A DNA stretch of 64,000 bases from Protea cynaroides (GCA_028583415.1 CM053266.1:39427758-39491757); one strand, 5' to 3'; shown: positions 1-12,948, counted from the stretch's first letter. The notes: generated from the letters alone by a model not told the origin. A program made the numbers and translations.

Positions 1-128
1 GAAAATCAAATACAGAATACTTGTTCTTCACATATCGATTCTTAGCTTAAATTGGTTCAATTTCATTCAACAGAAGTAGAAGTTATTCGATCTGTTGACT
101 GACCATGACAATTTTACAAATTAAAAAG

Positions 129-1364
129 TCAACTTCCGTTAACCTTCTTACAATCTGACCTAATCTCACCACTGCTCCCAGTGAGTGGGCTAATGTTTCC
201 CATATTAATCATGGACTGAGCAAAATTTTGAAAGAAGGAACTCGAATTACTACTGAACGAGTTCACAATGGAGATGGTAGAAGCTCCGGTTGTGGAGAAC
301 AACTCTTGATCAGACTGGAGAAGGCCTTTGTTGTTTTGAAGGTTGGAGTAGTAGTTATTGTCGAAGGTGTCGGCGGTTGTCGGATCGAGATCGGAAACGG
401 TAGTCCCACTACCATTTTGAGGACATGTCTGTTGAAGAGTAGCTAAGTAAGTTGTGTCCAGAGTTGGGTCAGGGTTGCCTGTGCCATTGAAATTGTATAG
501 TCGATTGCTGAAAGTTCGGCATTGAGCACGACCGAATGTATGAGCACCTAAAAATTTACACAAATTTTTGTTCTGCATCGGTTATCTTCCATGGTGTAAC
601 AAAATTTTATGTCTACAAAAATATGAATTTTGCTAGGTTAAAAGTTAAAGTAAAAATGAGTGTGGATCACATGCATGTATATGTATTTTTCGTGGAATTC
701 TATCACCATTGATGTGATATGAGACCCAGATCCAGAATGTGGGATCCACTAGATATGGATGGTAATGAAATTCCAAAAAGGATACAAGAACATGCACATA
801 AACTATTCTCATAAAAGTTACCAGAAAGTGCGACTAGATCAGTGGTGCTGAGGCCAACGGCTGAAAACTTAGACGTGATTGAGCTTAAGCTTTCTGATGG
901 ACCTGGAATTGAGGTATTAGCTCCGGCTTGGTTCGCAGTGGTGCTGTCTCTTCTCCCAAGTAAAACATTCCATGTAGGACCCCCAGCCTGCAAATATATG
1001 AAAATTAATTTATGTTAAGAGAGAGATGTTGGAGTAACTCTGAAGCTCTTTCTCATAAATAAAATATGGGAAAAGGATGTACTCATAAGGCATAAAACAG
1101 ACCCAGACTATCTAGCAAGAGACATACCAAAGAAACAGAAGCTTCAGCAGCTATGGCAAGGATATCTGCACACGACACAACACCAGGGCAGGAGTTCTCA
1201 AGAGCAGTCTTGATGTTGTCAACTACATCAAAGCCCCTAGTAGAGTTTGTGTTGGGAGCTGCATCTTTCTCACTCTGTATGCTACCACTGTTGTCCAGCA
1301 GAATCGAACCATCACAACCCTGGAACATTAACATTCGAGCTACGGATTAACTTCAAAAGTTCAA

Positions 1365-1419
<55 letters not shown>

Positions 1420-1638
1420 TACATCAACAAAGCAATCATGGAAATGAAGGCGAAGGAGGCTTGCGCCTATACGAGCATCCGATTGTAAAGCTTGCTGGAT
1501 AACCCCACTAACGATGCTGGACACATTTGGGCAGGTGCTAGCATAGAATGTGGAGTTCAATTGAGCATTGGAACCCAATCCCATCAACCAAATTGATAGA
1601 ATTATAAGACGAGCTGCTTTAAGGATTTCACCCTTCAT
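129..1638 (-). CDS. class III peroxidase, PRX53/54 (A2)-like, gene 1
   Basis: Secretory haem peroxidase oxidising phenolics with H2O2 in the wall or vacuole. Four exons join in frame with GT-AG introns: 1423-1638, 1128-1319, 822-987 and 129-547, giving 330 residues, normal for the family. A hydrophobic signal peptide ends near residue 25 before QLNSTFY. The distal motif RLHFHDC (R63, H67) closes exon 1, GCDGS (calcium site) opens exon 2, and GAHTFG carries the proximal haem His at about residue 194; eight cysteines are present. Exon phases match genes 2-6. The protein ends in VNGS, lacking the C-terminal extension of genes 2-4. The start is the first Met of the exon, with a TATA box about 100 bp upstream. 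Intron 1 is only 103 nt and nearly half of it is a GA/CT repeat. Subfamily placement is from memory of the family; the peroxidase call itself is very secure. Confidence 0.95.
661..811. repeat. MITE-A copy in intron 3 of gene 1
   Basis: A diverged copy of a roughly 150-bp foldback family. The core has a TCTATCACC arm and an opposing GGTAATGAAATTCC arm around a GTGGGATCCAC centre, and the outer end ends in CTATTCTC. Other copies lie in introns of genes 2, 3 and 4, near the orphan exon at 23.1 kb, and at 46.6 kb. Confidence 0.65.
1370..1415. repeat. (GA)n microsatellite in intron 1 of gene 1
   Basis: About 46 nt of uninterrupted GA on the plus strand (CT in the sense direction of the gene), ending 7 nt from the intron-1 donor at 1421-1422. 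It occupies nearly half of a 103-nt intron. Confidence 0.95.
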
Positions 1639-1739
1639 TTCTTCGGTTTGTTTTGAAGCACCAAAATAAGCTTCAATTCATCTACGTTCGTACTCCCTCC
1701 ACACTTTGATTTCTTAATCATCACTAGAACCTGCACTCC

Positions 1740-1747
1740 TATTTATA
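1740..1747 (-). promoter_or_regulatory. TATA box of peroxidase gene 1
   Basis: TATAAATA on the minus strand, about 100 bp upstream of the ATG at 1638. The same octamer precedes every other peroxidase gene here. Confidence 0.7.
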
Positions 1748-1749
1748 GA

Positions 1750-2961
1750 CCATCACTTTTAACTTTCCATTTATAAATTAATGGTCACTTATTAGTCAAT
1801 GAGTGAAACAACTGATTATGGGAGTAAGTATAGACCATCTAGAAACTAGAAGACCTTTCATTTCAAATCCATTTAATTGTAACCATTGTAAAGAATATAA
1901 ATTCTAGCTAGTAGCTGGAAATGGACAAATATTATGGAGTTTAGTTATGAAGGGTTGGCACACCCAGTTCTGTCATATGCCAAGTCATGAAGTAGAGTTT
2001 GTAATTTTGTGGATAGGTAGACATCAAGGATTAAGATTCAGTCAGGTTAAATTAAGTTGGTCAAATAAATAAAAATGAAGCTGATCTTATTCACGATGTA
2101 GAAAAATAAAATGGAACAAAAAGAAGAAAACAGTCACAACTAGATGTCTATGTCCATTGAAAGGGGATAACAGTTTTCAATTGATAACACACCACAAAAG
2201 AATGTTGTTACTAAACAGAAGGAAGCATTTCACATTCAAATGTTACGTAACAACTGTGAGAGATTATAACAACCAAACTCTTATTCCTATTTTCTCAATA
2301 ACAATGGAAAAAGGGTTGTATGCCGTCCTCCTCACACCTCTATGTTTATAAAATATTCTCATGACCCTAATAACCTCTATCGCAATCTATGTTATCCTTA
2401 CCGGTTTTTAACGGTCATTCGGAGACATCCCACAACTCAATCGATATAATACAAGATATCGATCAATCATCTCCCTAATGTACATGAGGTTACATGCAAA
2501 TACATGGCATGGTTTTTTTTTTATTTTAATTATTGAATTTGAATTCAAATGTTCAGATTCAAATTCTATCTTATTTTGTAATTAATATCTGAAATCTTTC
2601 ACCCTACTGCTGTAACAAACTGTAGCATTTTAAAATAAAACACAACCACAGCAGCAGTCAAAGTGGAAATATTCAAACAAATCTTTTGTTATTTTATGGT
2701 AAGTCAAGAATAGAGATCAGTTCATTCCTTCACCGTGCATGATATTTAGTAGTTGCCAATTTACTTTTGAATCAATGTTTAAAGATTTTATTATTGAGAT
2801 GAAGACTTGAAGAGAATAGAGTAAGATAGATAGAGAAGGACAAGGCCAAGATGATTGGACAAGGAACAACCACTGCAACGTTATTCTTAAACCCTCTCAT
2901 GCACCCCGCAATCAGAGGAAGAGGGCGGCCAATTTGTCAAGAAGGTAGCTAGCTCATCAAG

Positions 2962-2992
<31 letters not shown>

Positions 2993-5900
2993 CACTATCT
3001 TCTCGTGCTACTATCTTAATGATAATGTCTCTGCCCATGATTATTACCTGCAAATGCAGGCTCACCGTAGATGATAACGTAATTCCAAATAATTCATTTG
3101 GGTCATTGGATCCTTTCCTGCCCTTGATGGGATGGGTTTGGTCTAAACAAGATATGGTTTAGGGAAGCTTATTAGGGTTTCGAAGAACATGAAGAAACTT
3201 GCCCTGTCTCGTCCCACGCACCCTTAGTGGGATGGGTTTAATATAAACAATAACCAGTTAGAGTTTAGAGCTAATAATGTATGAAAGAGAATGAAATTGT
3301 ATTGTATTTTGTTATGGGGCTACACCCCCAACCACCAATAGGGTGACACGTGGTGTCCTTTTTCATCGTAATGCCAAAGATGGAGATACACCTAGGTGGA
3401 TGTCATGATTTATGCAGAGCTCGGTATTTGGCAGACTATCATAGGACCAATGATAGGTCCGAATAAGGAAGGCTTATCAATGAGCACCTCTAATTGCAGG
3501 GAAATCTAATCCCAATGAAGAAAGTCCATATCATCCTACCATTGAAGGGTCAGCCTTGAAGGGTAAACTTGGAGATGGCAGATCTCATAATTTGAGTTGG
3601 CAAATATGCGAAGGGATCCAGCTGGCCATCTTAAGGCAAGGCAAGATCTACGCCCCATGAGACGACCTTTTACCTTAATTAACAGATGTCTAGCTAGCTC
3701 ATCCATAGGACGACTCCGGGTCTGTCAGCTAAGAACAAGCTAAGGTAAACACAGGATCAAATTCTCATATTCATGTTGCTTAAGACAACTGTCTATCCCC
3801 ACTCTTTGAAAGGAACAGTCACCTATGTGTCTGTTCCATACTACTTGTTCACAGATTGACTTAGGCATCAAAATGGTCTAAGGTTTATCCAATCCGACTT
3901 CCACCTTTGTCGTTCTTCTCTTTTGAGTGCAGATTCCTACGAGCTCAAGGCAACCTAGTTCGTGTGACAATATATTCCTTGATGATTTACATTGAGAGGA
4001 GTCCTCTATTTATATGTTACAACCAAATATTGTAGAGAGTATACAATAACACAAATATGAAAAATTTGGAACTGATTACATGTGATATGAGGGAGATTAT
4101 AAGGGATGTATATTTGCTTTGGATTTAATTGTGGAAGATGATGTGGGATTGTGAATATTGAATTTGAGATATATTACAATACAATATTCTTCATTAGGGA
4201 CAGTTTAGGGTTTTAAAGAACATAAGAAAACCCACTGTCCCTCATACCATATAAAATATTCATAAGAAAAATTCGAACTGATAAGTGGAAGGACTCCTAA
4301 ATATATAAGCGGCTATTGATGATTTGCTAGTCTATGTGGGTCTAAATTCCTGTATTTGGACCCATGCTCCATGTATCATGTAGACTAGGTTTTCTTAATT
4401 TTTTTCCTTAATTAATATTTAAATGATGATTAGGATGTTGCAATTGGTCTAAGGAAGAGATGATGTTGTCTCCTTCCATGCAAGTAGCAACACAATATAA
4501 TTGATGTTCCCAACTCAAATCCAATTTGGACGACTAAGAGATTCTGGAACCTCTTTTTGGCTTTTTCCATAGAGAGAGAGAGAGAGAGAGAGAGAGCTCT
4601 TACTAGGAAATGAATGTTGAATAATGGTGCAACCATGGAAAGGTGCAATTAGGTAAGAATCAACGACGAGTGTGGTTTTAAAATGTTGCATGGTCAAAAA
4701 AGGCAGCCATGCTATCGTCAATCGTGGAAGGCACATCCAAATGATATATGTCGGAGATAAGTGCCAAACTTAACTTCAAAATATTCGCATCGAAAAGTCT
4801 CTCAAGTTTAGACAATTACACATCTTTCTTCCTCCTTCTCTTTATCTTTTCCTCTCTCTATTTCATTGTTATGATTCTATATTAACCTTATAGGGATTAG
4901 TAAAAAATTTAATGTGGATTGATATGGTTTAGATTCACTTATTCTAACATAAACCAATTTAACCCTTCTATTTATTCATCTATCACCAGAACAATACCAG
5001 GACTTAGGTCAGCCCTTCTATTTCATTATATTAAGGGACCCAATTTCTTGTATCTTTTAAGTGGTGGTTGGATGGGAGTTAGGCCAACAATGAAGATGGC
5101 GGTTCAGACATTTGTCCACTAAGGGAGGAAATAATAAATCTCATCTCAGTGGTGGTGGGTAAATATTCTCGGAGATGGGACAAAAAACTTTTTCCTAATT
5201 TAAGGATTTAAGAAGTTGTGGAATCTCTTTTTCCTTCAATGAATTTGTGTTGTCTGTACAAAATTAAAGATGTAAACAGGTCAAATTCAAATTCGTTTAT
5301 TAATTATACTATTTGAAATTCATCGAATGTATAAAAATCAAATTCGAATTAGTTAAAATCGGATTTGAATTCGGAAATTGGAATTAGAATATAAATTGCA
5401 AGGAAAAAGAGAAAAAACCCTAGTTTAAAATAAATGTATCGCTTACCATTGGTAATTGATCATAAAAATCAACTGGTCTATATGGTCTTAACACTCTAAA
5501 AACTAAGGTTATATGTGGCTTAACACTAAGCTAAATGGAGCGGATATAATCCGGTCCGTTTGAGTGATATCCGAATCCGACCCTAGCTATCCGAATTTGA
5601 ATACAAATCCTATTGTTCGAATTCGAATTCCCCTAAATGAATGCGAATTCGAATTGAATCCAGATTTTCAACTATCCATTTACATCCTTATACAGAACCC
5701 TCCAAACATCTCGATGGGCTAGATGAATCCCAAGATGGGCAAAAATGACAGGTTGAAAATCATCTATGGAATACGCATCCATATATTATGCCCACTCATG
5801 ATACTTCTTTAGAAGGCCCAAAACCTTAATGCTTGGGCCAACCCATCAGCATCCATCCTAATGCTTTCGGAAGCCCAAACCTTTGAGCTTGAAACTGAAT

Positions 5901-6098
5901 CTGTCATTCCTATATTGGGCCGACCCATACTTCATTGGACTTGCAGGGGTGCAAATGGGCTTCTTACCTATGTTGCAGTTCAGCCCAAAATGGAATCTAT
6001 TCAGAATGCAGTGGATTGGAGGCCCACATTGGACGAATTTGCCCTTGGGCTATTGGAATTAACAAGTTAAGAACTTGTAAGGGTAAAAATAAGAGACA
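1750..6098. other. spacer upstream of gene 1; no gene recognised
   Basis: No credible coding exon seen. It holds a GT/GA microsatellite at about 2961-2992, a (GA)n tract at 4572-4597, and two imperfect direct copies of a GGGATGGGTTT(G/A) block near 3128 and 3230. The block at about 3312-4051 looks like an old LTR: its ends are TGTTAT and ATAACA and it has a TTGACTTAGGCATC stretch such as occurs in gypsy LTRs, but no target duplication is visible. From about 5290 the DNA is rich in AATTCGAATT motifs; from about 5400 it is paralogous to the spacers at 15.6 and 23.8-24.3 kb. Confidence 0.5.
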
Positions 6099-6310
6099 AT
6101 GGGGTAGCTTAGTTGGTAAGATACCTTGTTTAGGAAGCAAACGTCCTCGGAGCCACCTGCGAAAGATTTTAAATTTATCACTCGTTTTGACTTATTCGAT
6201 CAATGTAGGTTGCAAGGTCTTAGATTAGCCCGAGGTTTACCCGGTCTACCCGAAGAGTTGATTGTGGGACTCTCATTAAAAGGAAAAACAAAATTAAAGA
6301 ATAAATTTTT
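6099..6310 (+). repeat. SINE-like dispersed repeat, copy 1
   Basis: Starts with GGGGTAGCTTAGTTGGTAAG, which resembles a tRNA 5' end with a pol III A box. A shared body follows (GGAAGCAAACGTCCTCGG, then GGTTTACCCGGTCTACCCGA) ending in an A-rich tail. Paralogous copies are at 16292-16500 and, 5'-truncated, 24343-24530. I could not find a good B box, so SINE is an inference; the copies may also simply have been carried along by tandem duplication of the spacers. Confidence 0.45.
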
Positions 6311-6345
6311 TTCTACAATGATTATGTGGATAACTATGTCCATAT

Positions 6346-6570
6346 GGGAATCCACATTCTCTCCTCCAAGAACTGGGAGGACGGGGATGCCCCTGTCGGA
6401 TGGTCAACACATGGGTCCCGGGTGAATCCGAGTCCCACATCCAAGCCGACACCCCTGTCGGCTCGGATGTCGGCTAGAACGTGGGGCTTGGATTTACCTA
6501 CGACCCACGTGTCGGCCATCTGACGGGGGCATCCCCGTCCTCCCAGAACCACTGGGAGGACAGGATTTGA
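6346..6570. repeat. GC-rich foldback element (MITE-C), copy 1
   Basis: About 225 bp. The arms CTGGGAGGACGGGGATGCCC (left) and GGGCATCCCCGTCCTCCCAG (right) are reverse complements, and the centre is also self-complementary (GTCGGCTCGGATGTCGGC region). Related interiors occur at 22.6-22.8 and 43.2-43.4 kb. It is far more GC-rich than its surroundings. Confidence 0.7.
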
Positions 6571-7521
6571 ATACGTCCATATGGACAGTTTTTTACTATT
6601 GGATAAATGCAAGAGAGGAGACTCAAATCGGAGACCTCCTCTCAGCCTCTACTTCAACAAGCAAAAGGCTAACACAAAATGATTGTATAAATTACTTAAA
6701 TTTCAAATTATATTTAGTAATGCTACTTATTTAATGTAAAATTTATTTTATTTTTCAAATGCAAGGTATTTGGATGCAAAGGGAAATGTAAGTTAATAAT
6801 TAAAAAAGAATTGATTTTGAGTAAATTAAATAGTCATGTGATAGTATGTGCTGTAATGGTAACAAATGTTTCTTTTTAAGTTTAAAAATTTAACTTCTGT
6901 TATTCATGGTTTCTCATGGAAATTTCATGTTCATCTATGACAACATGAAATGTTGAATTGAGCTACACACTTTTTGACATTTGACCACCATTAGTAGGCA
7001 AGTCTTTCCCCACATTATTAACAAGGCTCTAGGGTTGTAGGTGTTTCTCGCTGTACGTAATGTATATCAAGGTTATGGTTGGTATGTATTTTTCGAATGT
7101 ATTCTTAAAATTGTATAAATGAGAAAGGCATTTATATCCTGGGCTCCGAATGCAGATTGGATTAAAGGCCGTTGTGAGCCGCATTATTCGTTAACGTATT
7201 CCATGATTGAAGAACGGAAATGCATATCAAACACTTTTTTTGCCATTTCAAAATGTGTTCTAGATCTAGAATGCATACCAAGCACAGTCTACAACTCGAA
7301 CCAACAACCTGGTGGTACCACCTATGGCACTTTACAGTGAGGACCTGCAATTGAATCCCACCTTATCATGGGAAGTGGTTTTATGGGACGTAAGTAAGAA
7401 TGTTTGTTGGGAAAAAAATACACTATTTCTTGCATGTTTGCAAATCAATGAAGAAGCATAATATATAATCCAAATATGTATAAAGACAATAACACAAATA
7501 AACAAACCAAACCAACTGTAT
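6571..7521. other. spacer between gene 1 and the copia insertion
   Basis: No gene seen. The DNA is closely paralogous to about 24600-25530 (for example the block from AATGCAAGAG to CTGTATAATAT), so it belongs to the duplicated spacer unit. The copia element interrupts this unit at 7526/7527. Confidence 0.7.
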
Positions 7522-7526
7522 AATAT

Positions 7527-7802
7527 TAAAGATTAGAGAGAAATCTGATTTTATGAGATTTGAAAACCTTAATCGTATTACATGCAGCACGTCTCTTTAT
7601 AGAGAGTTACATAATAATCAATTGGGATTCAATCCCTTTAGTATAGGAACTGTAAAACAATATAGAGGTACAAGATATCAACACGTATTATAACTGATTT
7701 TTAAATTTGAATTTTGGTAAATGGATCAGATACGTTTCTTTCATTCAACGTTGGTTGACCTCCTTTATTTTCGTTCCTTCTGTTTCTCTTAATAGCTTAT
7801 CA
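7527..7802 (-). repeat. 3' LTR of the copia element
   Basis: 276 bp; in element orientation it begins TGATAAGC and ends ATCTTTA. By eye it differs from the 5' LTR at 6 positions (about 2 percent), with no indel. Confidence 0.95.
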
Positions 7803-10800
7803 TCCTCCTGCAAGCTGAAAGGTGGTAAGCATAGTTGAAGCTTGGACTGAATAAACTGTAATCGAATGGAGTTGAGTCCTTTGGTGAATATATCAGCAAT
7901 TTGATATTTGCTTGAGATATATTTGACATCAATCAGTTTTCGTCCCACGAGCTCTCTAACATAGTGATAATCAACAGCCACATGCTTTGTACGTGCATGA
8001 AACAATGGATTAAATGCTAGGGAGATAGCGGACACATTATCACACCAAATAGTTGGGGGTACTGTAAGAGAGCAACGAAGTTCATGAAATAGTGAACACA
8101 ACCAAACAATTTCAGCAGCTGTGTGTGCTAGACACCTGTATTCGGCCTCCGAGGAAGATCGAGCCACTGTAGGTTGTTTCTTGGCACTCCATGCAATGGG
8201 GTTCACACCAAGATAGACACAATATCCACCCGTCGATCTTCTATTTATAGGACATCCTGCCCAATCAGCATCACAAAATGCATTGACCACCATTGGGCCT
8301 CGTTGAATATGTAACCCAATTGTGATTGTTCCTTTGAGGAAACATAATATCCTTTTTACAGCAGCAAAATGAGACTCATTTGGTTCCTTGAGAAATTGAG
8401 ATACCTGGTTGACTGCAAATGACACATCAGGTCGTGTCATGGTAACATATTGGAGAGCACCCACGAGGCTGCGATAGTGTGTGACATCTGTCAGAAGAGC
8501 ACTATTGTCAATGCCCAATTTGTTTGTAGAGGCTGGTGTGCTAACTGGTTTACAACCAATCATGTTTGCCCTTTTCAAGACGTCAAGGATATAATGTGAT
8601 TGATCAAGATAGAGACCATAATTGTCCCTTGTCACATGTATGCCCAAGAAATGAGGTAATGATCCCAAATCCTTCATTTTAAAATGCTTACCAAGTCATT
8701 CCATCAGATGTATGAGTTCCTGTGGTAGATTTCCAGTGATAATGATATCATCCACATATAAGAGTAGATAAGTGGTGATGGATTGTTCATGATAAATGAA
8801 GAGGGATGGATCTGATTGGGACACATGGAAGCCATAATCAATCAATTTGGTTGCAAATTTGTCATACCAAGCTTTTGGTGCTTGACGAAGACCATAAATG
8901 GCCTTTTTCATCAGACAGACATGGTTGGGCCGTGTGGGGCCTGCATACCCTTGAGTTTGTTCCATGTAAACAGTCTCTTTGAGGTCGCCATGCAAGAAGG
9001 CACACTCAACATCCATTTGACGTAGAGGCCAGTTGTTGGAAACTGCAATTGTCAGAACTGTCCGTATTGTAGTTGGTTTCACCACGGGACTGAAGGTTTC
9101 AATGAAGTCAATGCCCGGCTGCTGTTGAAAACCTTTGGCCACTAATCGTGCTTTGTACCTACTGATTGTGCCATCAGAATTATGTTTCACACGATAGACC
9201 CATTTGCATTTGATCACATTCATCGTATGATGATATGGTGCTAGAGACCATGTTTGTTGTTTCTGAAGAGAGGTGAACTCTTGGTCCATTGCCTGTCGCC
9301 ATTCTGCTTTTTTATATGCCTCTGAATAACATGTTGGATCCTGGGAAAGAGAAGACATTAGTGCAAAAGGAATATGATGAATGGTGTGAGAGAAAGCCTT
9401 CCGTTGAATATACCGGACTGAGAGCGAGTTTGCATGGAGTGAGTACGGTGAGTGGAATGTTCGTTTGGTGGAGATGGGTTGTTTTGGACTAGTAGCTCAA
9501 TATGTTGAGCTGGTGTAGGTGTGGCCGAATGTTGGACGGCCGGAGCCGGGTTCTTGTGGACTAGTGGTAGCTCAATAAGTGGAGCTGGTGTAGGTGTGGC
9601 CGAATGTGGTTGGGCTAGTGGTAAGGGCGTTGGATTGTGAGAAAAGTGATTATTAGGAATACCACTATCACCTATTGAAATGCCAAAGAAATCTAACTCA
9701 TTGATGGTGGCCGGTGGTGAATGGGGAGGTGGATTTGCAAATGGAAAGACATCCTCATTGAAAACCACATGGCGTGAGATGTACAGCCTATGTGTTTTCA
9801 AATCTAGACATCTATACCCTTTATGAATTGAACTGTAACCCAAAAAACAGCATTGGCTAGATTTATATTGAAGCTTGTTGGTTGTGTAAGGCCGTAACCG
9901 AGGAAAACAAAGACAACCGAATATCCTTAGATTAGAATATGTTGGTTTTGTTTTCATTAGTATCTCATAGGGTGTGGTGGTATTTTTGTGTAGAATTGGC
10001 ATTCGGTTTATGAGGTAAAGGGAAGTAAAAAAGGACTCTAGCCAAAACTTGGGTGGCATTTGGGCATGGGCTAGTAGAGCTAAACCAGTTTCAACGATGT
10101 GTCGATGTTTAAACTCTATTACGCCGTTTTGTTCAGGTGTATGAGGACAAGACAATTCATGTGTGATTCCATGAGTGATAAGGTAATTTTTGAAAACATT
10201 ACTAGTGAACTCATCACCACCATCTGAATGGAATTTGATGAGTGGATATTGAAGTAATTTTTCGATCTTGGATTTAAAAGCCACAAAAATATTAAAGAAA
10301 TCTGATTTGAGCTTCATAGGGAATAACCATGAATACTTTGAAAAATCATCCACAAAAAGTACATAATAACTGAAATTAGAACATGATTGATGTGAGGTAG
10401 GTCCCTAAACATCACAGTGAACTAACTGAAGGGGCTGATGTGATACCGTCTCTGAAGTAGAAAAGGGTTGTTTGTGACTCTTTCCTAGTTGGCAGGAGGT
10501 ACATATGGTCAGCCTTCCGTTGTTATGGATGGACAAAGAAGAGAAAAGAGATTGTTGAATGACTGTAGACGGATGACCCAGACGAGCATGCCATTGAGTT
10601 GGAGAGACCTTCGAACTAAACCGAGCTTGAGGAGAACTGGATTTGTTATTGATGGATGGCCTAAATGGATAAAGGCCATTATCAACAGGGCCTTGGTAGA
10701 GGATTGTCCCTGTGTTCTTGTCCTTTACAACAAAACCAAATTCATCAAATGAGAAAATGCAATTATTATCAGCAATAAATTTATGAACTGATAATAAATT

Positions 10801-11989
10801 AGTAGATGCTGAGGGACAACAGAGAACATTTTTTAACTGGAATGAAGAAGTAGAAGTAGGAAAAGAAAGTGATCCAACATGAGATATGGGCAAACCTTGA
10901 CCATTGCCGATCTGGACAGAGTCATTACCATCATATATGGATGCATTTTGTAGATTTTCAATGTCAGGTGTGAGATGATTGGTAGCCCCTGTATCAGAAT
11001 ACCATGTGTCGGTGGCAGGCATGGTGGAGGAAACCATAGCAGCAAGTTTCTCAAGAGGATGGCGACCTTGATAGGAATAGTCCATTCTATGATAGCAATC
11101 AATGGCCACATGTCCCATTTTATGACAAATTTGGCACTGTGGTCGGTTACTACTATTCAATGGTACATTTGGTGATGGAAGTAATCCATTGGCATTTGAG
11201 AATTTACCTCTTCCTCCATTATTAGAGCCCCTACCTCCATTATTAGAACGTCCTCTAAATGATGATGAACGACGACCCGTATTGATTTTACGGGGTCGGT
11301 AGGCAACAAAAGCAGTGCTGTTTTCATTTGGGGTTTCATCAGCCAAGGCAAGTTCAAGTTCCTCACAGATTAACAAGGTATGGAGTTCTTCAAGTGATAG
11401 TTGAGATGTTCTGGATCGAATCCTAACTGAGGATCCGAATTGCCTATAGGTTGGAGGGAGGCCATCAAGTATATAAATAACTAACTGGTGAACCAGATGC
11501 AGCTAGTTGATCAGAAATATTCTTGAACTGCTGCAGATAATCGGTTATGGATTGTGATCCCTTTTTTATCCTACTAATTTATCGTTTTAGGGACATCACG
11601 TGAGCGGGTGTGGTGGAAGCATACCTTTGTTTTAGTACGTCCCAAGCTTTCTTTGCAGAACAGATACCCACTATATAAGGTAAAGCTGACTCACTAAGTG
11701 TTGCATTAATCCAGGAAATGAGCATTTGGTCCTTCTCATACAATGGAGATTCAACAGCTATAGGAGTTGGAATGGTGCCATCCAGAAGATGCATCAATTT
11801 GTGGCCTCTCAAAATTGGTTCAAATAAAGATTTCCACAATAGATAATTGCTGCTACCAAGCTTAACAGGGATCAAATTGGTGATGTTAGAGATTACGAGT
11901 GGTGGTGCAGTATTTGTGACCGTAGTTGGAGGAGTTCCATCATTGATTGGAGGACTAGAAGTATTGGTAGGAGTTGGAAGAGCAGCCAT
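7745..11989 (-). pseudogene. decayed copia gag-pol
   Basis: Would encode the element polyprotein. It starts at ATG 11989 with a gag N-terminus (SNYLLWKS, TLSESALPYIV, AWDVLKQRYAS). A TAA stop at 11579-11581 and a frameshift near 11487 break gag. The next frame (about 11376-10405) has the zinc knuckle CQICHKMGHVAIDC, the protease WYSDTGATNH and the WHARLGHP pre-integrase motif, then a TAG replacing Trp after VHCDV (10405-10407). The integrase core follows (FHSDGGDEF, EQNGVIE) to 9358, where a second frameshift occurs. Reverse transcriptase reads KARLVAKGF and YVDDIIITG until a TGA at 8696-8698, then continues in frame into RNase H (DADWAG, SSSEAEY, WCDN), ending in the 3' LTR at 7745. Lineage within copia is not assigned. 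Confidence 0.93.
7803..7812 (-). other. polypurine tract of the copia element
   Basis: GCAGGAGGA-type purine run on the minus strand directly before the 3' LTR start TGATAAGC. Confidence 0.8.
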
Positions 11990-12038
11990 TGATAGGGATC
12001 GAATTGTTTAAAAAAAAAAGTTGTCATCGAGCAAAACT

Positions 12039-12050
12039 GCTCTGATACCA
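12039..12050 (-). other. primer-binding site of the copia element
   Basis: TGGTATCAGAGC on the minus strand, complementary to the 3' end of plant initiator-Met tRNA, immediately after the 5' LTR. Confidence 0.95.
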
Positions 12051-12326
12051 TAAAGATTAGAGAGAAATCTGATTTTATGAGATTTGAAAACCTTAATCGT
12101 ATTACATGCAGCACGTCTCTTTATAGAGAGTTACATAATAATCAATTGGGATTCAATACCTTTAGTATAGGAACTGTAAAACAATATAGAGGTACAAGAT
12201 ATCAACACGTATTACAACTGATTTTTAAATTTGAATTTTGGTAAATGGATCAGATATGTTTCTTTCATTCAACGCTGGTTGACCTCCTTTATTTTCGTTT
12301 CTTTTGTTTCTCTTAATAGCTTATCA
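12051..12326 (-). repeat. 5' LTR of the copia element
   Basis: 276 bp, directly abutting the primer-binding site at 12050. It contains the same TATAGAGAG segment as the 3' LTR, and the two copies are the same length. Confidence 0.95.
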
Positions 12327-12331
12327 AATAT

Positions 12332-12948
12332 CACATCAATTTTAATGTGAAAACTCTTCTAATGTGAATGGGAAAAACCATTAGACTTCGTTAAAAGAAA
12401 ACTTTCACTATGATAAATAATGGGGTTACAATCCTTCCCAATGAATCAATGCTTCGGTGTAAGGGGTGTCAAAAATGAAACTAAATCATGTACCGAAGCG
12501 TTTAAACCAAAAACATAAAACTGATTATTAAATGGTTCAATTATAATTTTCAAAAATGAAGCCATTTAAACTGACAATTCGAACCGTTAAGACTTTGAAT
12601 CGGTTGACACGACTTAAGAAGATGTGAGAGAGAGTTAGAATCATTTTGATCCTATTTCCGTTATTTCATTAGACTCTTCCAACGATTTTCAAATCCCTTA
12701 TTAATGATACTTAATGCTGATATGGACATGGAAAACCATTTCAACTAGAAAGTCTTTGTTATTCATAAATATATCCGCATACATACGCAAACCCTTCCAA
12801 CAATTTTCAAACCCCGGCCCTTTCAATGATACTTAATTAATGCTGATATGGAAAACCATTTCAACTAAAAGGACTTGTTATTCATAAATATAATATCTGA
12901 GTACATTCAAACTCGCACTGGTTTTATTCAGTACATAAACTATACCCA
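12332..12948. other. spacer downstream of gene 2; no gene
   Basis: Paralogous to the DNA just downstream of genes 3 (18.8-19.18 kb) and 4 (25.5-26.33 kb). It includes a locally repeated AAAACCATTTCAACTA...TTATTCATAAATAT block (two copies, about 12734-12773 and 12852-12892). No coding signal. Confidence 0.7.

Larger units (their letters stand above)
7527..12326 (-). mobile_element. Ty1-copia LTR retrotransposon, near full length, minus strand
   Basis: 4800 bp flanked by the 5-bp target duplication AATAT (7522-7526 and 12327-12331). Two 276-bp LTRs, an initiator-Met tRNA primer site and a purine tract are in place. The domain order on the minus strand is gag, CCHC, protease, integrase, reverse transcriptase, RNase H, which defines copia. 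The uninterrupted target appears in the paralogous spacer near 25526-25536 (CTGTATAATATCATATC). The element is dead in its own coding capacity (three stops, two frameshifts) but structurally complete. Confidence 0.97.
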
